A DNA stretch of 64,000 nucleotides from positions 1-64,000 of the forward strand of contig CANGOX010000003.1 in NCBI GenBank assembly GCA_947455605.1, written 5' to 3'. Below are positions 29,915 through 38,633 of this stretch, in pieces. The translations under genes and the position numbers were made by a program. The stretch's first letter is position 1; every line of letters begins with the position of its first letter. Origin of the DNA: Chitinophagaceae bacterium. Lineage in GTDB: Bacteria; Bacteroidota; Bacteroidia; Chitinophagales; Chitinophagaceae. The notes beneath the pieces are model-generated. The model ran no database searches, had not been told where the DNA came from, and was given only the letters and a program-made list of their open reading frames with translations.

Positions 29915-30049
29915 TGCTTTTACCCTTGCTCTGCGAAACCTACCGGCATAGCTTTCGGGAGAAAAAACGCCAAAAAAGCACGTTTATCCAAAAGATTATG
30001 CCCCTTACGATAAAAAAATTAGATTAGACCATCCAAAACCGAGGACTAT

Positions 30050-31444
30050 ATGCTTAAAAAATGCTTTCTCCTTTTATGCCTGTTTCCACTGCTGCTGCAG
30101 GCCCAGCAAAATACCGAGTACCCAAACGATTATCTTTCCCCTGCATTTCATGCAGGCAGAAGGGCGGCTGTGAGGGAAATGATGCCTAAGCACTCCGTGG
30201 CCTTATTCTTTGCCTCACAGGTTCGTAACCGGAATAATGATGTGGATTTTGTATATGCACAGAATAAGAATTTCTATTATCTGACCGGACTGGAAGAACC
30301 CAATTCCCTGTTACTGATCTTTAAAGAGCCCGTTACAATATTGGATAAGACCGGCACCGAATTCTTGTTTGTACAACCCCGAAATCCGGCCAGAGAAATG
30401 TGGACAGGCAAAATATTGGGAGTGGATGGGGTAAAAGAAACCTGTAAGATCGAAAATGTATTTACGCACGACAAATTCAATTATGCGACCATTGACATGA
30501 GTAAGGTTGACTCAGTTATGACCACTTTTTATACCGAAGGGATCCTGCAGAAATATTACGGACGCGGAGGTGTTGATCCCTTATCCAGAATGGCACAGGT
30601 AGTTGATAGTGCAATGACCTTACAGAAAAAACCGAATGCATCACGAACCATTACCAATATCATACGTGGCTTACGCGCTGTGAAGCAACCGGAAGAGATT
30701 GCGATACTTGAAAAAGTAGTGGCCATGAGCGTACAGGGGCATAATGAAGTGATGAAAGCTACCAAACCCAATATGACAGAATACCAGGCCCAGGCCATTA
30801 TGGAATATATGTTCAAAAAGAACGGATCAGAATTTGTGGGTTATCCAAGCATTAACGGATCGGGAGAGAATACCTGCATTCTCCATTATGAGAGTAATCA
30901 ACGTTTGATGAAAGATGGCGATCTGTTATTAAGCGATTGTGCGGCCGAATACCATGGCTATAGTGCCGATGTAACCCGTACCATTCCCGTGAACGGAAAA
31001 TTCAGTCCGGAACAAAAGATCATTTACGAATTGGTACTGATGGCCCAGGATTCAGCCTTTCTTCAATGCAAGTCTGGCAATGCTTCCAATGAACCTCACA
31101 AAGCAGCTTTACGAGTGATCACAGAAGGATTGAAAAAACTCGGAATCATTACTTCTGATGCAGAAGTGAGAAATTATTTCCCACATGGCACTTCGCATGG
31201 CCTGGGATTGGATGTGCATGACCCCAATCCGCCCAAACTGGAGCCTGGAGCGGTTTTTACAGTAGAGCCGGGCATTTATATTCCTCCGGGAAGTAAATGT
31301 GATCAGAAATGGTGGAATATTGGTGTAAGGATAGAAGATGATATCCTGATCACAGCCACAGGCTATAAAAATCTTTCGGCAGGTAGTCCGAGAACCGTTG
31401 CAGAAATTGAAAAAATGGCTAAGCAGAAAAGTATCTTTAAATAA
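30050..31444 (+). CDS. Secreted M24 aminopeptidase P family peptidase
   Basis: The 464-residue protein has a signal peptide (cleavage near LQAQQ, about residue 20). An aminopeptidase P N-terminal domain (MPKHSVALFF, FYYLTGLEEPNSLLL) is followed by the pita-bread M24 domain. The five metal ligands are in place: two Asp (LLSDCAAEYHGYSADVTRT), His (FPHGTSHGLGLDVHD), Glu (TVEPGIYI) and Glu (GVRIEDDILIT). It cleaves N-terminal Xaa-Pro bonds. The signal peptide indicates the periplasm, which is common for Bacteroidota relatives. It is monocistronic, with a terminator immediately after. Confidence 0.93.
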   Translation: MLKKCFLLLCLFPLLLQAQQNTEYPNDYLSPAFHAGRRAAVREMMPKHSVALFFASQVRNRNNDVDFVYAQNKNFYYLTGLEEPNSLLLIFKEPVTILDKTGTEFLFVQPRNPAREMWTGKILGVDGVKETCKIENVFTHDKFNYATIDMSKVDSVMTTFYTEGILQKYYGRGGVDPLSRMAQVVDSAMTLQKKPNASRTITNIIRGLRAVKQPEEIAILEKVVAMSVQGHNEVMKATKPNMTEYQAQAIMEYMFKKNGSEFVGYPSINGSGENTCILHYESNQRLMKDGDLLLSDCAAEYHGYSADVTRTIPVNGKFSPEQKIIYELVLMAQDSAFLQCKSGNASNEPHKAALRVITEGLKKLGIITSDAEVRNYFPHGTSHGLGLDVHDPNPPKLEPGAVFTVEPGIYIPPGSKCDQKWWNIGVRIEDDILITATGYKNLSAGSPRTVAEIEKMAKQKSIFK

Positions 31445-31463
31445 TGCTTAGACTGCAGAAAAT

Positions 31464-31496
31464 AATACTGCCACAAAATGGCGGTATTATTTTTTT
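31464..31496 (+). terminator. Terminator after the M24 peptidase gene
   Basis: A nine-base stem AATACTGCC / GGCGGTATT with one G-T pair and a seven-base loop is followed by a run of T residues. It overlaps the stop codon of the convergent YihY gene at 31487. Confidence 0.8.
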
Positions 31497-32482
31497 TCAG
31501 GCACCGGATCGGTTTTAGATTCCACCACACTTACGGAGGTATTGGTAACTACCGGTTTTACCTGAACAAGTAGCGAAGCTTTATTCTCGAGTTCAATTTC
31601 CTGTATCCATACCGCATAATCATTGGGATAAATATTTCTGCCGGTTCTGATAGCATAAGCCCTTGTAAAACAGGCACCAAAATAGAGGATGCAGGAAGAA
31701 TAATAGACCCATAGTAAAATAATCACAACAGAACCGGCTGCACCATAGGTAGAACTGATATGGGTTTTGCCAAGATAATAGCTGATGGCAAATTTGCCGA
31801 GCATAAAAAGAAACGCCGTGGTAATGGCACCTGTAAACACATCACGCCAATGCATACGGGCATCGGGCAGTACTTTGAAAATAACTGCAAATAAAAAACT
31901 GATGGTAATAAATGTGATGAATAAATTAATCCCATAGGCCACATACACAGCTATTTCAGGAAAAAATTTAAGTAACTGCAGGCCCAACATATCCAATAAA
32001 GAATTCACCACCAGCGACACAAGCAGGATAAATCCGATACTCACAACCATGGAAAAACTTAGTACACGGTTTACTACCAGCTTCAGCCACCCTTTCTTGG
32101 GCTTGGCTTTTAGGCGCCAGATATAATTGATCGAATCCTGTATTTCTGCAAACACACCGGTAGCAGCAAAAATCAGCGCGCAGATCCCCACTACTGAAGC
32201 CCATGTGATATCCTTTGAAATGGTTGCATTTTTTATTACCTCTTCTATCTGTAAAGCGGCATCTGCACCGATAAACCCCTGGATATGCTGAAAAATGGTT
32301 CCTTCAACAGCATTGCGCCCATAAAAAATATCCAGAAGGCTTATGATCACAATGAGCATGGGTGCTATGGAGAAGATCGTATAATAGGCGAGAGCCGCAC
32401 TCATGCGTAATGATTTGTTATCAGCAAAATCAAAGAGCGATTCTTTTAAGATTGGAAACAAATTTTTAAAGTGCCATTTCAT
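31487..32482 (-). CDS. YihY/BrkB family inner-membrane protein
   Basis: The 331-residue protein has six predicted membrane helices in the YihY arrangement, with the typical ALAYYTIFSIAPMLIVIISLL near 30 and SYYLGKTHISSTYGAAGSVVIILLWVYYSSCILYFGACF near 240. The family was once called RNase BN in error and its role is still unclear (membrane or transport). It has a polar C-terminal tail of about 40 residues. It is the last gene of a four-gene operon behind the MazG-like gene with a 25-base gap. Confidence 0.88.
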   Translation of the reverse strand: MKWHFKNLFPILKESLFDFADNKSLRMSAALAYYTIFSIAPMLIVIISLLDIFYGRNAVEGTIFQHIQGFIGADAALQIEEVIKNATISKDITWASVVGICALIFAATGVFAEIQDSINYIWRLKAKPKKGWLKLVVNRVLSFSMVVSIGFILLVSLVVNSLLDMLGLQLLKFFPEIAVYVAYGINLFITFITISFLFAVIFKVLPDARMHWRDVFTGAITTAFLFMLGKFAISYYLGKTHISSTYGAAGSVVIILLWVYYSSCILYFGACFTRAYAIRTGRNIYPNDYAVWIQEIELENKASLLVQVKPVVTNTSVSVVESKTDPVPEKK

Positions 32483-32507
32483 TATCCGTAATGTAAGCTA
32501 TTTGCAT

Positions 32508-32834
32508 TTAATGCAGTTTCTCATTGTCTTTATGACGGTTGGCATCACGGATATTTTTTTTCTCAAAATTTTTCTGCAGAGCCGTAGTCAGGTCAACCCC
32601 TGTTTGATTGGCCAGACAGATCAATACCCATAATACATCTGCCATTTCATCGGCAATCTCTTTACTCTTATCAGACTCTTTAAACGATTGTTCCCCATAG
32701 GTACGAACCATTAACCTGCTTAATTCACCAACCTCTTCCATCAGGATACCCAGGTTCGTTAATTCATTAAAATAACGAACACCAACAGTTTTGATCCATT
32801 CATCAACCTGTAATTGTGCTTGTTCAAGAGTCAT
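32508..32834 (-). CDS. MazG-like nucleotide pyrophosphohydrolase
   Basis: This 108-residue all-helical protein has the paired metal-binding motifs of the MazG/dUTPase-2 superfamily: EEVGEL near 29-34 and EIADEMADVLW near 60-70. It hydrolyses a nucleoside triphosphate to the monophosphate and pyrophosphate, probably as a house-cleaning enzyme. The exact substrate cannot be read from sequence. It sits six bases after the truncated hemoglobin gene within the dtd operon. Confidence 0.88.
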   Translation of the reverse strand: MTLEQAQLQVDEWIKTVGVRYFNELTNLGILMEEVGELSRLMVRTYGEQSFKESDKSKEIADEMADVLWVLICLANQTGVDLTTALQKNFEKKNIRDANRHKDNEKLH

Positions 32835-32840
32835 GATCTA

Positions 32841-33230
32841 TTATTTTTTGAAATCAGTTACGGAATGAACGAGTTTGATACGCATGACAGTTGCAATAGA
32901 TTCCCCACGCTGTTTGATCTTTTCGGCATTTGATCCGGAAAATAATTCATCCACTGTTTGCTTAAAAAGAGCTACCCATCTTTCAAAATGTTTATCCTCA
33001 AATGCAAATAAAGTATGGATATTTTCGTGCACACCAAACACATTACCCCGGTATGCCGCTTTATCAAAAATGACGGTTTCCCAGAAATCTGTAATGAGGG
33101 GTATATGTTTATCAAGATCCAGCGGAACTACCTTAGTAAAAAAATGCCCGATCACTTCATCGATGATGGCCACACTGTAAAAGGAAACCATCAATGCTTC
33201 TAAATCCTGTCTGTTCTCTATATCTTTCAT
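32841..33230 (-). CDS. Group III truncated hemoglobin
   Basis: The 129-residue globin has a proximal His in EDKHFERWVALF (H81) followed by the invariant Trp (W85). The N-terminal region FYSVAIIDEVIGHFF and the DFWETVIF segment are typical of group III (trHbP). Group III proteins bind heme and have been linked to peroxide, NO or oxygen chemistry, without a settled role. It lies 53 bases after dtd and 6 bases before the MazG-like gene. Confidence 0.9.
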   Translation of the reverse strand: MKDIENRQDLEALMVSFYSVAIIDEVIGHFFTKVVPLDLDKHIPLITDFWETVIFDKAAYRGNVFGVHENIHTLFAFEDKHFERWVALFKQTVDELFSGSNAEKIKQRGESIATVMRIKLVHSVTDFKK

Positions 33231-33235
33231 GATTA

Positions 33236-33280
33236 TCGGATTGGCGGATTACGGATTAGCGGATTATTAATCTGTTAATT
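33236..33280. repeat. CGGATTA word cluster between dtd and the globin gene
   Basis: Four overlapping copies of CGGATT(A) occur within about 30 bases, followed by TTAATCTGTTAATT, which partly pairs with them. It is another of the short-word intergenic repeat types in this window. Confidence 0.45.
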
Positions 33281-33283
33281 CTA

Positions 33284-33736
33284 TTACTCCTTGTTTTTTG
33301 AATCGATGCAGATCGTTACCGGGCCATCGTTGAGCAAAGCTACCTGCATATCTGCACCAAAAATACCTGTTTGAACTTTTTTGCCAAGGTCCTGTTCAAG
33401 CTGCCCAATCATCTTTTCATATATCGGTATCGCGAAATCGGGTTTAGATGCCTTGATATACGAGGGTCTATTCCCTTTTTTGGTACTGGCATGAAGGGTA
33501 AACTGGCTTACCAGTAAAATATCCCCATTTACTTCTTTTAAACCCAGATTCATTACACCGTTCTCATCATTAAAAATCCGGATGTTAACGATCTTATTAC
33601 TCAGCCAGCTGATATCCTCATCTGTATCAGAATCTTCAATACCCATTAATACCAACAAGCCTGTACGGATAGCACCAGTTACCACATCATCTACAGTAAC
33701 CGACGCTTCTTTTACCCTTTGTATAACAATTCTCAT
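33284..33736 (-). CDS. dtd: D-aminoacyl-tRNA deacylase
   Basis: The 150-residue protein matches DTD over its full length, with MRIVIQRVKEASVTV, the active-site SQFTLHA (canonical SQFTL) and the Gly-cisPro loop in NDGPVTICID. It removes D-amino acids, and also glycine mischarged on tRNA-Ala, from tRNA. It is first gene of the operon with the globin, MazG-like and YihY genes. It is divergent from arfB, another translation-quality gene, across a 32-base gap. Confidence 0.95.
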   Translation of the reverse strand: MRIVIQRVKEASVTVDDVVTGAIRTGLLVLMGIEDSDTDEDISWLSNKIVNIRIFNDENGVMNLGLKEVNGDILLVSQFTLHASTKKGNRPSYIKASKPDFAIPIYEKMIGQLEQDLGKKVQTGIFGADMQVALLNDGPVTICIDSKNKE

Positions 33737-33768
33737 AATTCCTTACCCGTTTTTTTACGAACTTTAGC

Positions 33769-34179
33769 ATGATGAAGATAGACATTACACCCGAAATTCA
33801 GTTCCAGACGGCCCGTAGTGGCGGTAAGGGTGGGCAAAACGTGAACAAGGTAGAAACCATGGTGGAAGGCCGTTGGGAGGTAACAACCTCTTTATTGGTA
33901 ACTGAAGAACAGAAATTACGCATTAAAGAAAAGTTACAGAATAAAATAACTGATGAGGGGTTCCTGCTGGTAAAATCTCAATCAGAAAGATCGCAATTAG
34001 GCAATAAGCTGGAAGTGGTCAAAAAAATGAATCAATTGGTAGGTAATGCGCTGGTAAAACAAAAGATCCGCCGTGCCACCAAACCTACCAAAGCTTCTAA
34101 GGAAAAAAGAATAGAAAGTAAGAAACGAAATACATTTACCAAAGCGCAAAGAAGAAAAGTTAACAGGAACGATTACTAA
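33769..34179 (+). CDS. arfB: Peptidyl-tRNA hydrolase ArfB (ribosome rescue)
   Basis: The 136-residue protein has the release-factor catalytic loop RSGGKGGQNVNKVET (GGQ at 21-23) and a long basic C-terminal tail (KIRRATKPTKASKEKRIESKKR) that in ArfB/YaeJ enters the empty mRNA channel of stalled ribosomes. It releases nascent chains on non-stop complexes. Its stop codon overlaps the start of mbnP (TAATG), so it heads a tightly coupled three-gene unit with mbnP and mbnH. No functional link between rescue and copper is evident. Confidence 0.94.
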   Translation: MMKIDITPEIQFQTARSGGKGGQNVNKVETMVEGRWEVTTSLLVTEEQKLRIKEKLQNKITDEGFLLVKSQSERSQLGNKLEVVKKMNQLVGNALVKQKIRRATKPTKASKEKRIESKKRNTFTKAQRRKVNRNDY

Positions 34180-34904
34180 TGAATAAAGCAAACAACACAA
34201 TATTTGTTCTGGCCTTTTGCTGGATAATGCTGGCGATACCGATAGCCGGCTTTTCACAAAAACAGGTTACGCTTATCTTTCATCACAAAGCGGGAAATGA
34301 AGACCTGGTTTTGGGAAATAGTTACACAACAGCTCTGGGCGAAAAAATTACAGTTCAGCGATTTCGGTATTATATCTCCAATATTTCGATAACTGATAAA
34401 CAGGGAAAAACAACCCTGCTCCCTGTTGAATATTTTTTAGTGGATGAAGCTGATTCTCTTTCAAAGATCATCAACCTATCTGTTCCCGATAATACTATCG
34501 GTTCTATCCAATTCCTGTTAGGTGTTGATAGTATTCGTAATGTATCCGGCATACAAACCGGCGCACTCGATCCGATGCGGGGAATGTTCTGGACATGGAA
34601 CAGTGGTTATATCATGGCCAAGCTGGAAGGCATTTCAGAATCCTCCACCATCGCAGGTCATTATTTCACTTATCATATAGGTGGATTCAAAGGCCCGAAC
34701 AGTACTTTGAAAACCATTACACTCAATATTCCGCAAACAACAACGGTTCAGGAACTGCATATAAATGCAGACATCAATACCTGGTTTAAGAACAGTTCAG
34801 AGATACGTACATCTGAAACCCCGGTTTGCCATATGCCCGGACCATTGGCAAAAAAGATCGCAGATAATTACAGTTCCATGTTTTCAATAAACACCATACG
34901 TTGA
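34179..34904 (+). CDS. mbnP: MbnP family copper-binding protein
   Basis: The 241-residue protein has a signal peptide (cleavage near GFSQ-KQ, about residue 27), so it is exported. Family hallmarks are RFRYYISNISI (61-71), FLLGVDS..N (112-121), GALDPMRGMFWTWNSGYIMAKLEG (128-151) and a C-terminal VCHMPG (216-221). The WxW motif is W138-T-W140. In the described MbnP from a methanotroph, MbnH oxidises the first Trp of this motif to kynurenine and the protein then binds Cu(I). The same maturation is inferred here because mbnH starts one base after the stop. Possible ligands include the early His pair (H35, H36) and C217/H218/M219; these are guesses. Confidence 0.88.
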   Translation: MNKANNTIFVLAFCWIMLAIPIAGFSQKQVTLIFHHKAGNEDLVLGNSYTTALGEKITVQRFRYYISNISITDKQGKTTLLPVEYFLVDEADSLSKIINLSVPDNTIGSIQFLLGVDSIRNVSGIQTGALDPMRGMFWTWNSGYIMAKLEGISESSTIAGHYFTYHIGGFKGPNSTLKTITLNIPQTTTVQELHINADINTWFKNSSEIRTSETPVCHMPGPLAKKIADNYSSMFSINTIR

Positions 34905-34905
34905 T

Positions 34906-35979
34906 ATGAAGGGAATGAAAAAAATAATCGTTATCCTTTCAATTCTTACAACCGCCATCAGTTGGGTAAGTATAGATACCCTATACCGGAAACCTAAACC
35001 GGTGCCCTTCCCTGTTCCCAAAGGATGGCCACAACCTGTTTATGATTTTTCAAAAAACCCCTTAACTGAAGAAGGCATTGCACTTGGGAAAAAATTATTT
35101 TACGATACAAGGTTGAGTAAGGATGGCGAAATCTCCTGCGCTTCCTGTCACCAACAGTTTGGTGCGTTCAACACCTACGATCATAATCTGAGTCACGGGT
35201 TCAATAATTCCTTAACCACCCGTAATGCCCCTGGTTTATTTAATCTTGCCTGGCAAAAAGAATATATGTGGGATGGAGGAATCAATCACCTCGATCTACA
35301 ACCTCTTGCTCCCATTACCGCAGAAAATGAAATGGCAGAGACGATAGAGAATGTGATCAATAAATTAAAGTTGGATAAGGAATATCAACAATTATTCAAA
35401 GCGGCTTTTGGTGATGAAACGATCAATACACAACGGCTTGGTAAAGCCATCAGCCAGTTTGAACTGCAACTGGTTAGCAGCAACAGCAAATATGATAAAG
35501 TAATGCGTGGTGAAGCGGCTTTTATACTGCCCGAACAATTGGGCTATGATATCTTTAAAAAGAAATGCATTACCTGCCATTCAGAACCCATGTTCACAGA
35601 TTATTCATACCGGAACGTAGGTCTACCCATAGATTCCTATTTAAAAGACTTCGGCAGAATGAAGATCACCGGCGACCCTGCTGATTCCTTAAAATTCAAA
35701 GTACCCAGTCTGCGTAATGTGGCCATGACCTTTCCGTACGGCCACGACGGCAGATTGTTCTCTTTAATGAGTGTTTTTGAGCATTACCGGAAAAACATGG
35801 TGGTAAGTGCCACTACAGATCCTTTGCTAAAGAATAAAATGGCTTTATCCAATTACGAGATCGGTCAATTGACGGCATTTTTATATACTTTAACAGATTC
35901 CAGTTTCCTGAAAGACCCAAGGTTTGCCCCGCCGGGTAATGAAAATTCAGGTAAGCTACCGGCAGATATTCACCGGTAA
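34906..35979 (+). CDS. mbnH: MbnH-type diheme peroxidase (MauG/bacterial CcP superfamily)
   Basis: The 357-residue protein has a signal anchor or signal peptide (about 5-24) and two c-type heme motifs, CASCH at 78-82 and CITCH at 221-225, as in diheme bacterial cytochrome c peroxidases. It has KKLFYDTRLSKDGEISC before heme 1, YMWDGG near 120 and PSLRNVAMTFPYGHDGR near 267-283. The pairing with mbnP, one base apart, assigns it to the MbnH branch rather than a general CcpA. The predicted job is peroxide-driven oxidation of an MbnP tryptophan in the periplasm. A plain H2O2-detoxifying peroxidase is the alternative. Confidence 0.88.
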   Translation: MKGMKKIIVILSILTTAISWVSIDTLYRKPKPVPFPVPKGWPQPVYDFSKNPLTEEGIALGKKLFYDTRLSKDGEISCASCHQQFGAFNTYDHNLSHGFNNSLTTRNAPGLFNLAWQKEYMWDGGINHLDLQPLAPITAENEMAETIENVINKLKLDKEYQQLFKAAFGDETINTQRLGKAISQFELQLVSSNSKYDKVMRGEAAFILPEQLGYDIFKKKCITCHSEPMFTDYSYRNVGLPIDSYLKDFGRMKITGDPADSLKFKVPSLRNVAMTFPYGHDGRLFSLMSVFEHYRKNMVVSATTDPLLKNKMALSNYEIGQLTAFLYTLTDSSFLKDPRFAPPGNENSGKLPADIHR

Positions 35980-36074
35980 GCTGCACATTTGTTACTTTTA
36001 CTTTCAACGCTGAATGCTTAACGCAGAAAGCCAAACGCGATACCAATAAACAAATAAACCAATAAACCAGTCTC

Positions 36075-37580
36075 TTGAGCGGTATTAAGAAATTAGCAGG
36101 ACAAACGATGTGGTATGGAGTTAGCTCTATAGCAGTTAAGTTCATTGGCTACCTGATCACACCCTTGCTTACTTATTCAAGTCATGTAAAAATTGCCGAT
36201 TTTGGAAGACAGGGCCTATTGTATTCTACCATCCCGGTATTGAGTATCATTTTTACTTACGGATTTGAAACAGCCTATTTTCGGTTTTCTGCCAAACCGG
36301 AATATAAAAAATCAATTTATAGTACTGCCTTCCTTTCCATTTTATTTTCAACTGTTATCTTTTCTTTGATATTGTGGTATTGCCGTAGTTCTTTAGCTGT
36401 GATCACCGGTTTCCCTGATATTCCACAAATAGCCCAGTTCACCATCTTTATTATTACCATTGATACTTTGAATAAGATTCCTTTGGCCAGGCTTCGCCAG
36501 GAGGAACGTCCGCTTAAATATGCATTCGTAAACATATCCGGCGTATTTGTAATGATCTCACTGGTTTGGTTCTTCGTTAATTATTGTCCTGCACAGATCG
36601 CTAAAGATCCGCAAAGCTGGGTAAGCAGTTTTTATGACAACAACAAGAATCCGATAGTTTATGTTGCCTTTGCAAATGTGATTCAAAGTATCGTAACCCT
36701 TTTATTACTGGGAAAAGAGATCGCGAGGGTACGATTAATCTTTAACACTAAACTCTGGAAAGAGATGATGATATATGCCATGCCTTTATTGATTGTTGGG
36801 CTTGGCGGTATTGTTAACGAAACCTTTGACAGGTTGATGATCAAAGCCTGGTTACCGGGAACAGAAGAGTTCAGAAACGAACAGGTAGGTATTTACAATG
36901 CCTGTTATAAACTATCCTTACTCATTACATTGTTTGTACAGGCATTTAAAATGGGGGCAGAACCCTTCTTTTTCAAACAGGCCGAAGGGCAGAACCCGCA
37001 AAAAGTATATGCCCGCGTAATGAAATTTTTTGTGATCGTGGTAACTACTATGTTTCTGGCAGTAAGTCTGTTCCTCCCTGTATGGTCAAGACTGATTGGT
37101 GAAAATTATAGATCAGGGCTTGCGATTGTTCCTGTATTACTAATAGCCAATATTTTTCTGGGTGTTTACTATAACCTCAGTATCTGGTTCAAACTAACCC
37201 ATCGAACCATTGCAGGCACTTACATTACATTGATAGGAACTGCTATTACCATTGGCATCAATTATTTCTTTATCCCTTTGATCGGTTATATGGCAGGAGC
37301 ATGGGCTACTTTCTTTTGTTATGGAACTATGATGGTGATCTGTTATAAGTGGGGACAAAAAGCCTATCCAATTCCTTATGTAACTAAAAAGATGATCGCG
37401 TATGGTGTGATCGTTCTTCTATTATTTTTCATTCACAAAGGCATAACCTATTTTATTCCACAGGTATATTTTAGTTTGAGTTTAGGTTTTATATTTTTAT
37501 CTGCCTATGTATGGTTCATTCTGTTAGTTGAAAAGAAAGAATTTAAAAAACTACCCATCATTGGTAAATACATCCGATAA
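36075..37580 (+). CDS. Polysaccharide/lipid-linked flippase (Wzx/MATE-type)
   Basis: The 501-residue protein has about 14 membrane helices of the MVF/polysaccharide-transport superfamily. It probably moves a lipid-linked sugar across the inner membrane; the substrate is unknown. The start is TTG. The N-terminus SGIKKLAGQTMWYGVSSIAVKF is the one familiar from related Bacteroidota proteins, and no in-frame ATG occurs before residue 12, so TTG is accepted. No glycosyltransferase genes adjoin it. The Crp-type regulator gene follows after two bases. Confidence 0.87.
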   Translation: MSGIKKLAGQTMWYGVSSIAVKFIGYLITPLLTYSSHVKIADFGRQGLLYSTIPVLSIIFTYGFETAYFRFSAKPEYKKSIYSTAFLSILFSTVIFSLILWYCRSSLAVITGFPDIPQIAQFTIFIITIDTLNKIPLARLRQEERPLKYAFVNISGVFVMISLVWFFVNYCPAQIAKDPQSWVSSFYDNNKNPIVYVAFANVIQSIVTLLLLGKEIARVRLIFNTKLWKEMMIYAMPLLIVGLGGIVNETFDRLMIKAWLPGTEEFRNEQVGIYNACYKLSLLITLFVQAFKMGAEPFFFKQAEGQNPQKVYARVMKFFVIVVTTMFLAVSLFLPVWSRLIGENYRSGLAIVPVLLIANIFLGVYYNLSIWFKLTHRTIAGTYITLIGTAITIGINYFFIPLIGYMAGAWATFFCYGTMMVICYKWGQKAYPIPYVTKKMIAYGVIVLLLFFIHKGITYFIPQVYFSLSLGFIFLSAYVWFILLVEKKEFKKLPIIGKYIR

Positions 37581-37582
37581 TA

Positions 37583-38161
37583 ATGTTTGAGTTGATCAGA
37601 GATTATATCGAAAAATTCACCAAATTATCAGACGCAGACTGGCAATTACTATTGCCGCACCTTACTGAACGGGTGCTGGCAAAAAATTCACTCTTTGCCA
37701 AAGAAGGAAAGATTTGCAAAGAGATCGGTTTTATACTGGATGGCAATATGCGTCATTACTACACCAAAGACGGAGAAGAAAAAACAACCTATTTCTATTT
37801 CGAAAACAGTTTTGTAACAGATTTTATCAGTTGCATAAACGGTAAACCGGGGTCGATCAGTATTGAAGCATTGACCGAAACAAGGCTAATCGTTTTTTCC
37901 TATTCAGCTTTACAGGATTTATACAAACAAAGCCATGCCTGGGAAAAATTTGGAAGGCTGTTAGCCGAATATCTGGCCATCGGACTGGAAGAAAGAATGG
38001 TTGGTCTATTAATGCTTAGTCCCGAAGAGCGTTATCACCAGTTACTTAGCAGTAACAAACAGAAAATTATTGAAAGAATTCCTCAACACCATATTGCCAA
38101 TTACCTGGGCATAACACCGGTAAGCCTTAGCCGCATCCGTAATCGGGCAGCTAAAAAATAG
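37583..38161 (+). CDS. Crp/Fnr family transcriptional regulator
   Basis: The 192-residue protein has a cyclic-nucleotide-binding-like beta-roll (about 20-120, GKICKEIGFILDGNMRHYYTKDGEE) and a short C-terminal HTH (IPQHHIANYLGITPVSLSRIRNR). Residues for cAMP binding are not evident and there is no N-terminal Fe-S cysteine cluster, so the signal is unknown. This short, divergent Crp form is frequent in Bacteroidota. It directly follows the flippase gene, suggesting cotranscription. Confidence 0.88.
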   Translation: MFELIRDYIEKFTKLSDADWQLLLPHLTERVLAKNSLFAKEGKICKEIGFILDGNMRHYYTKDGEEKTTYFYFENSFVTDFISCINGKPGSISIEALTETRLIVFSYSALQDLYKQSHAWEKFGRLLAEYLAIGLEERMVGLLMLSPEERYHQLLSSNKQKIIERIPQHHIANYLGITPVSLSRIRNRAAKK

Positions 38162-38238
38162 GCTATCGCATTTTCTTATCTTATGTTAACGGTTCAAACC
38201 GGTTGCGCCTGCGAGATTTGTAGCCTAAATCAAACAAA

Positions 38239-38610
38239 ATGAAAAAGCTATTACAAGCAGAAGAATTAGCACAATTGGCAATAGGCATATTGGGATTATA
38301 CCTTCAGCCCCTGCATTTCAGCTGGTGGCTATGGGTGATTCTTTTTCTCGCACCGGATATCAGTATGCTGGGTTATCTGGCTAACACTGCAATTGGCGCT
38401 TATGCTTACAACCTCATTCATCACAAACTCACAGGTGTATGGGTTCTCATAGCCGGCTATCTATTACATGATGACATTGCCGTATTTATCGGCATTCTGC
38501 TGTTTGCCCATAGCTGCTTTGATCGTGTTTTTGGCTATGGGTTAAAGTATACTGATGATTTTAAACACACCCATCTTGGAATGATTGGCAATAAGCCCCG
38601 GAATGAATAG
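38239..38610 (+). CDS. DUF4260 family small membrane protein
   Basis: The 123-residue protein has about four hydrophobic helices with the family pattern FLAPDISMLGYL, GAYAYNLIHHK and HSCFDRVFGYGLKY near the C-terminus. No function is known for DUF4260. It lies between the Crp regulator and fRMsr genes; its stop codon overlaps the -7 element of the next gene. Confidence 0.85.
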   Translation: MKKLLQAEELAQLAIGILGLYLQPLHFSWWLWVILFLAPDISMLGYLANTAIGAYAYNLIHHKLTGVWVLIAGYLLHDDIAVFIGILLFAHSCFDRVFGYGLKYTDDFKHTHLGMIGNKPRNE

Positions 38611-38615
38611 TTTTG
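38608..38615 (+). promoter_or_regulatory. -7 element TAGTTTTG of the fRMsr gene
   Basis: This is an exact TAnnTTTG match whose first three bases are the stop codon of the DUF4260 gene. It lies 18 bases before the ATG at 38634. Confidence 0.45.
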
Positions 38616-38633
38616 TTGATTGAATAGAAAACT

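Noticed and set aside
34179-35979. Methanobactin biosynthesis operon
   Set aside because: Only mbnP and mbnH are present. There is no precursor peptide gene, mbnB, mbnC or transporter nearby, and neighbours are translation and envelope genes.
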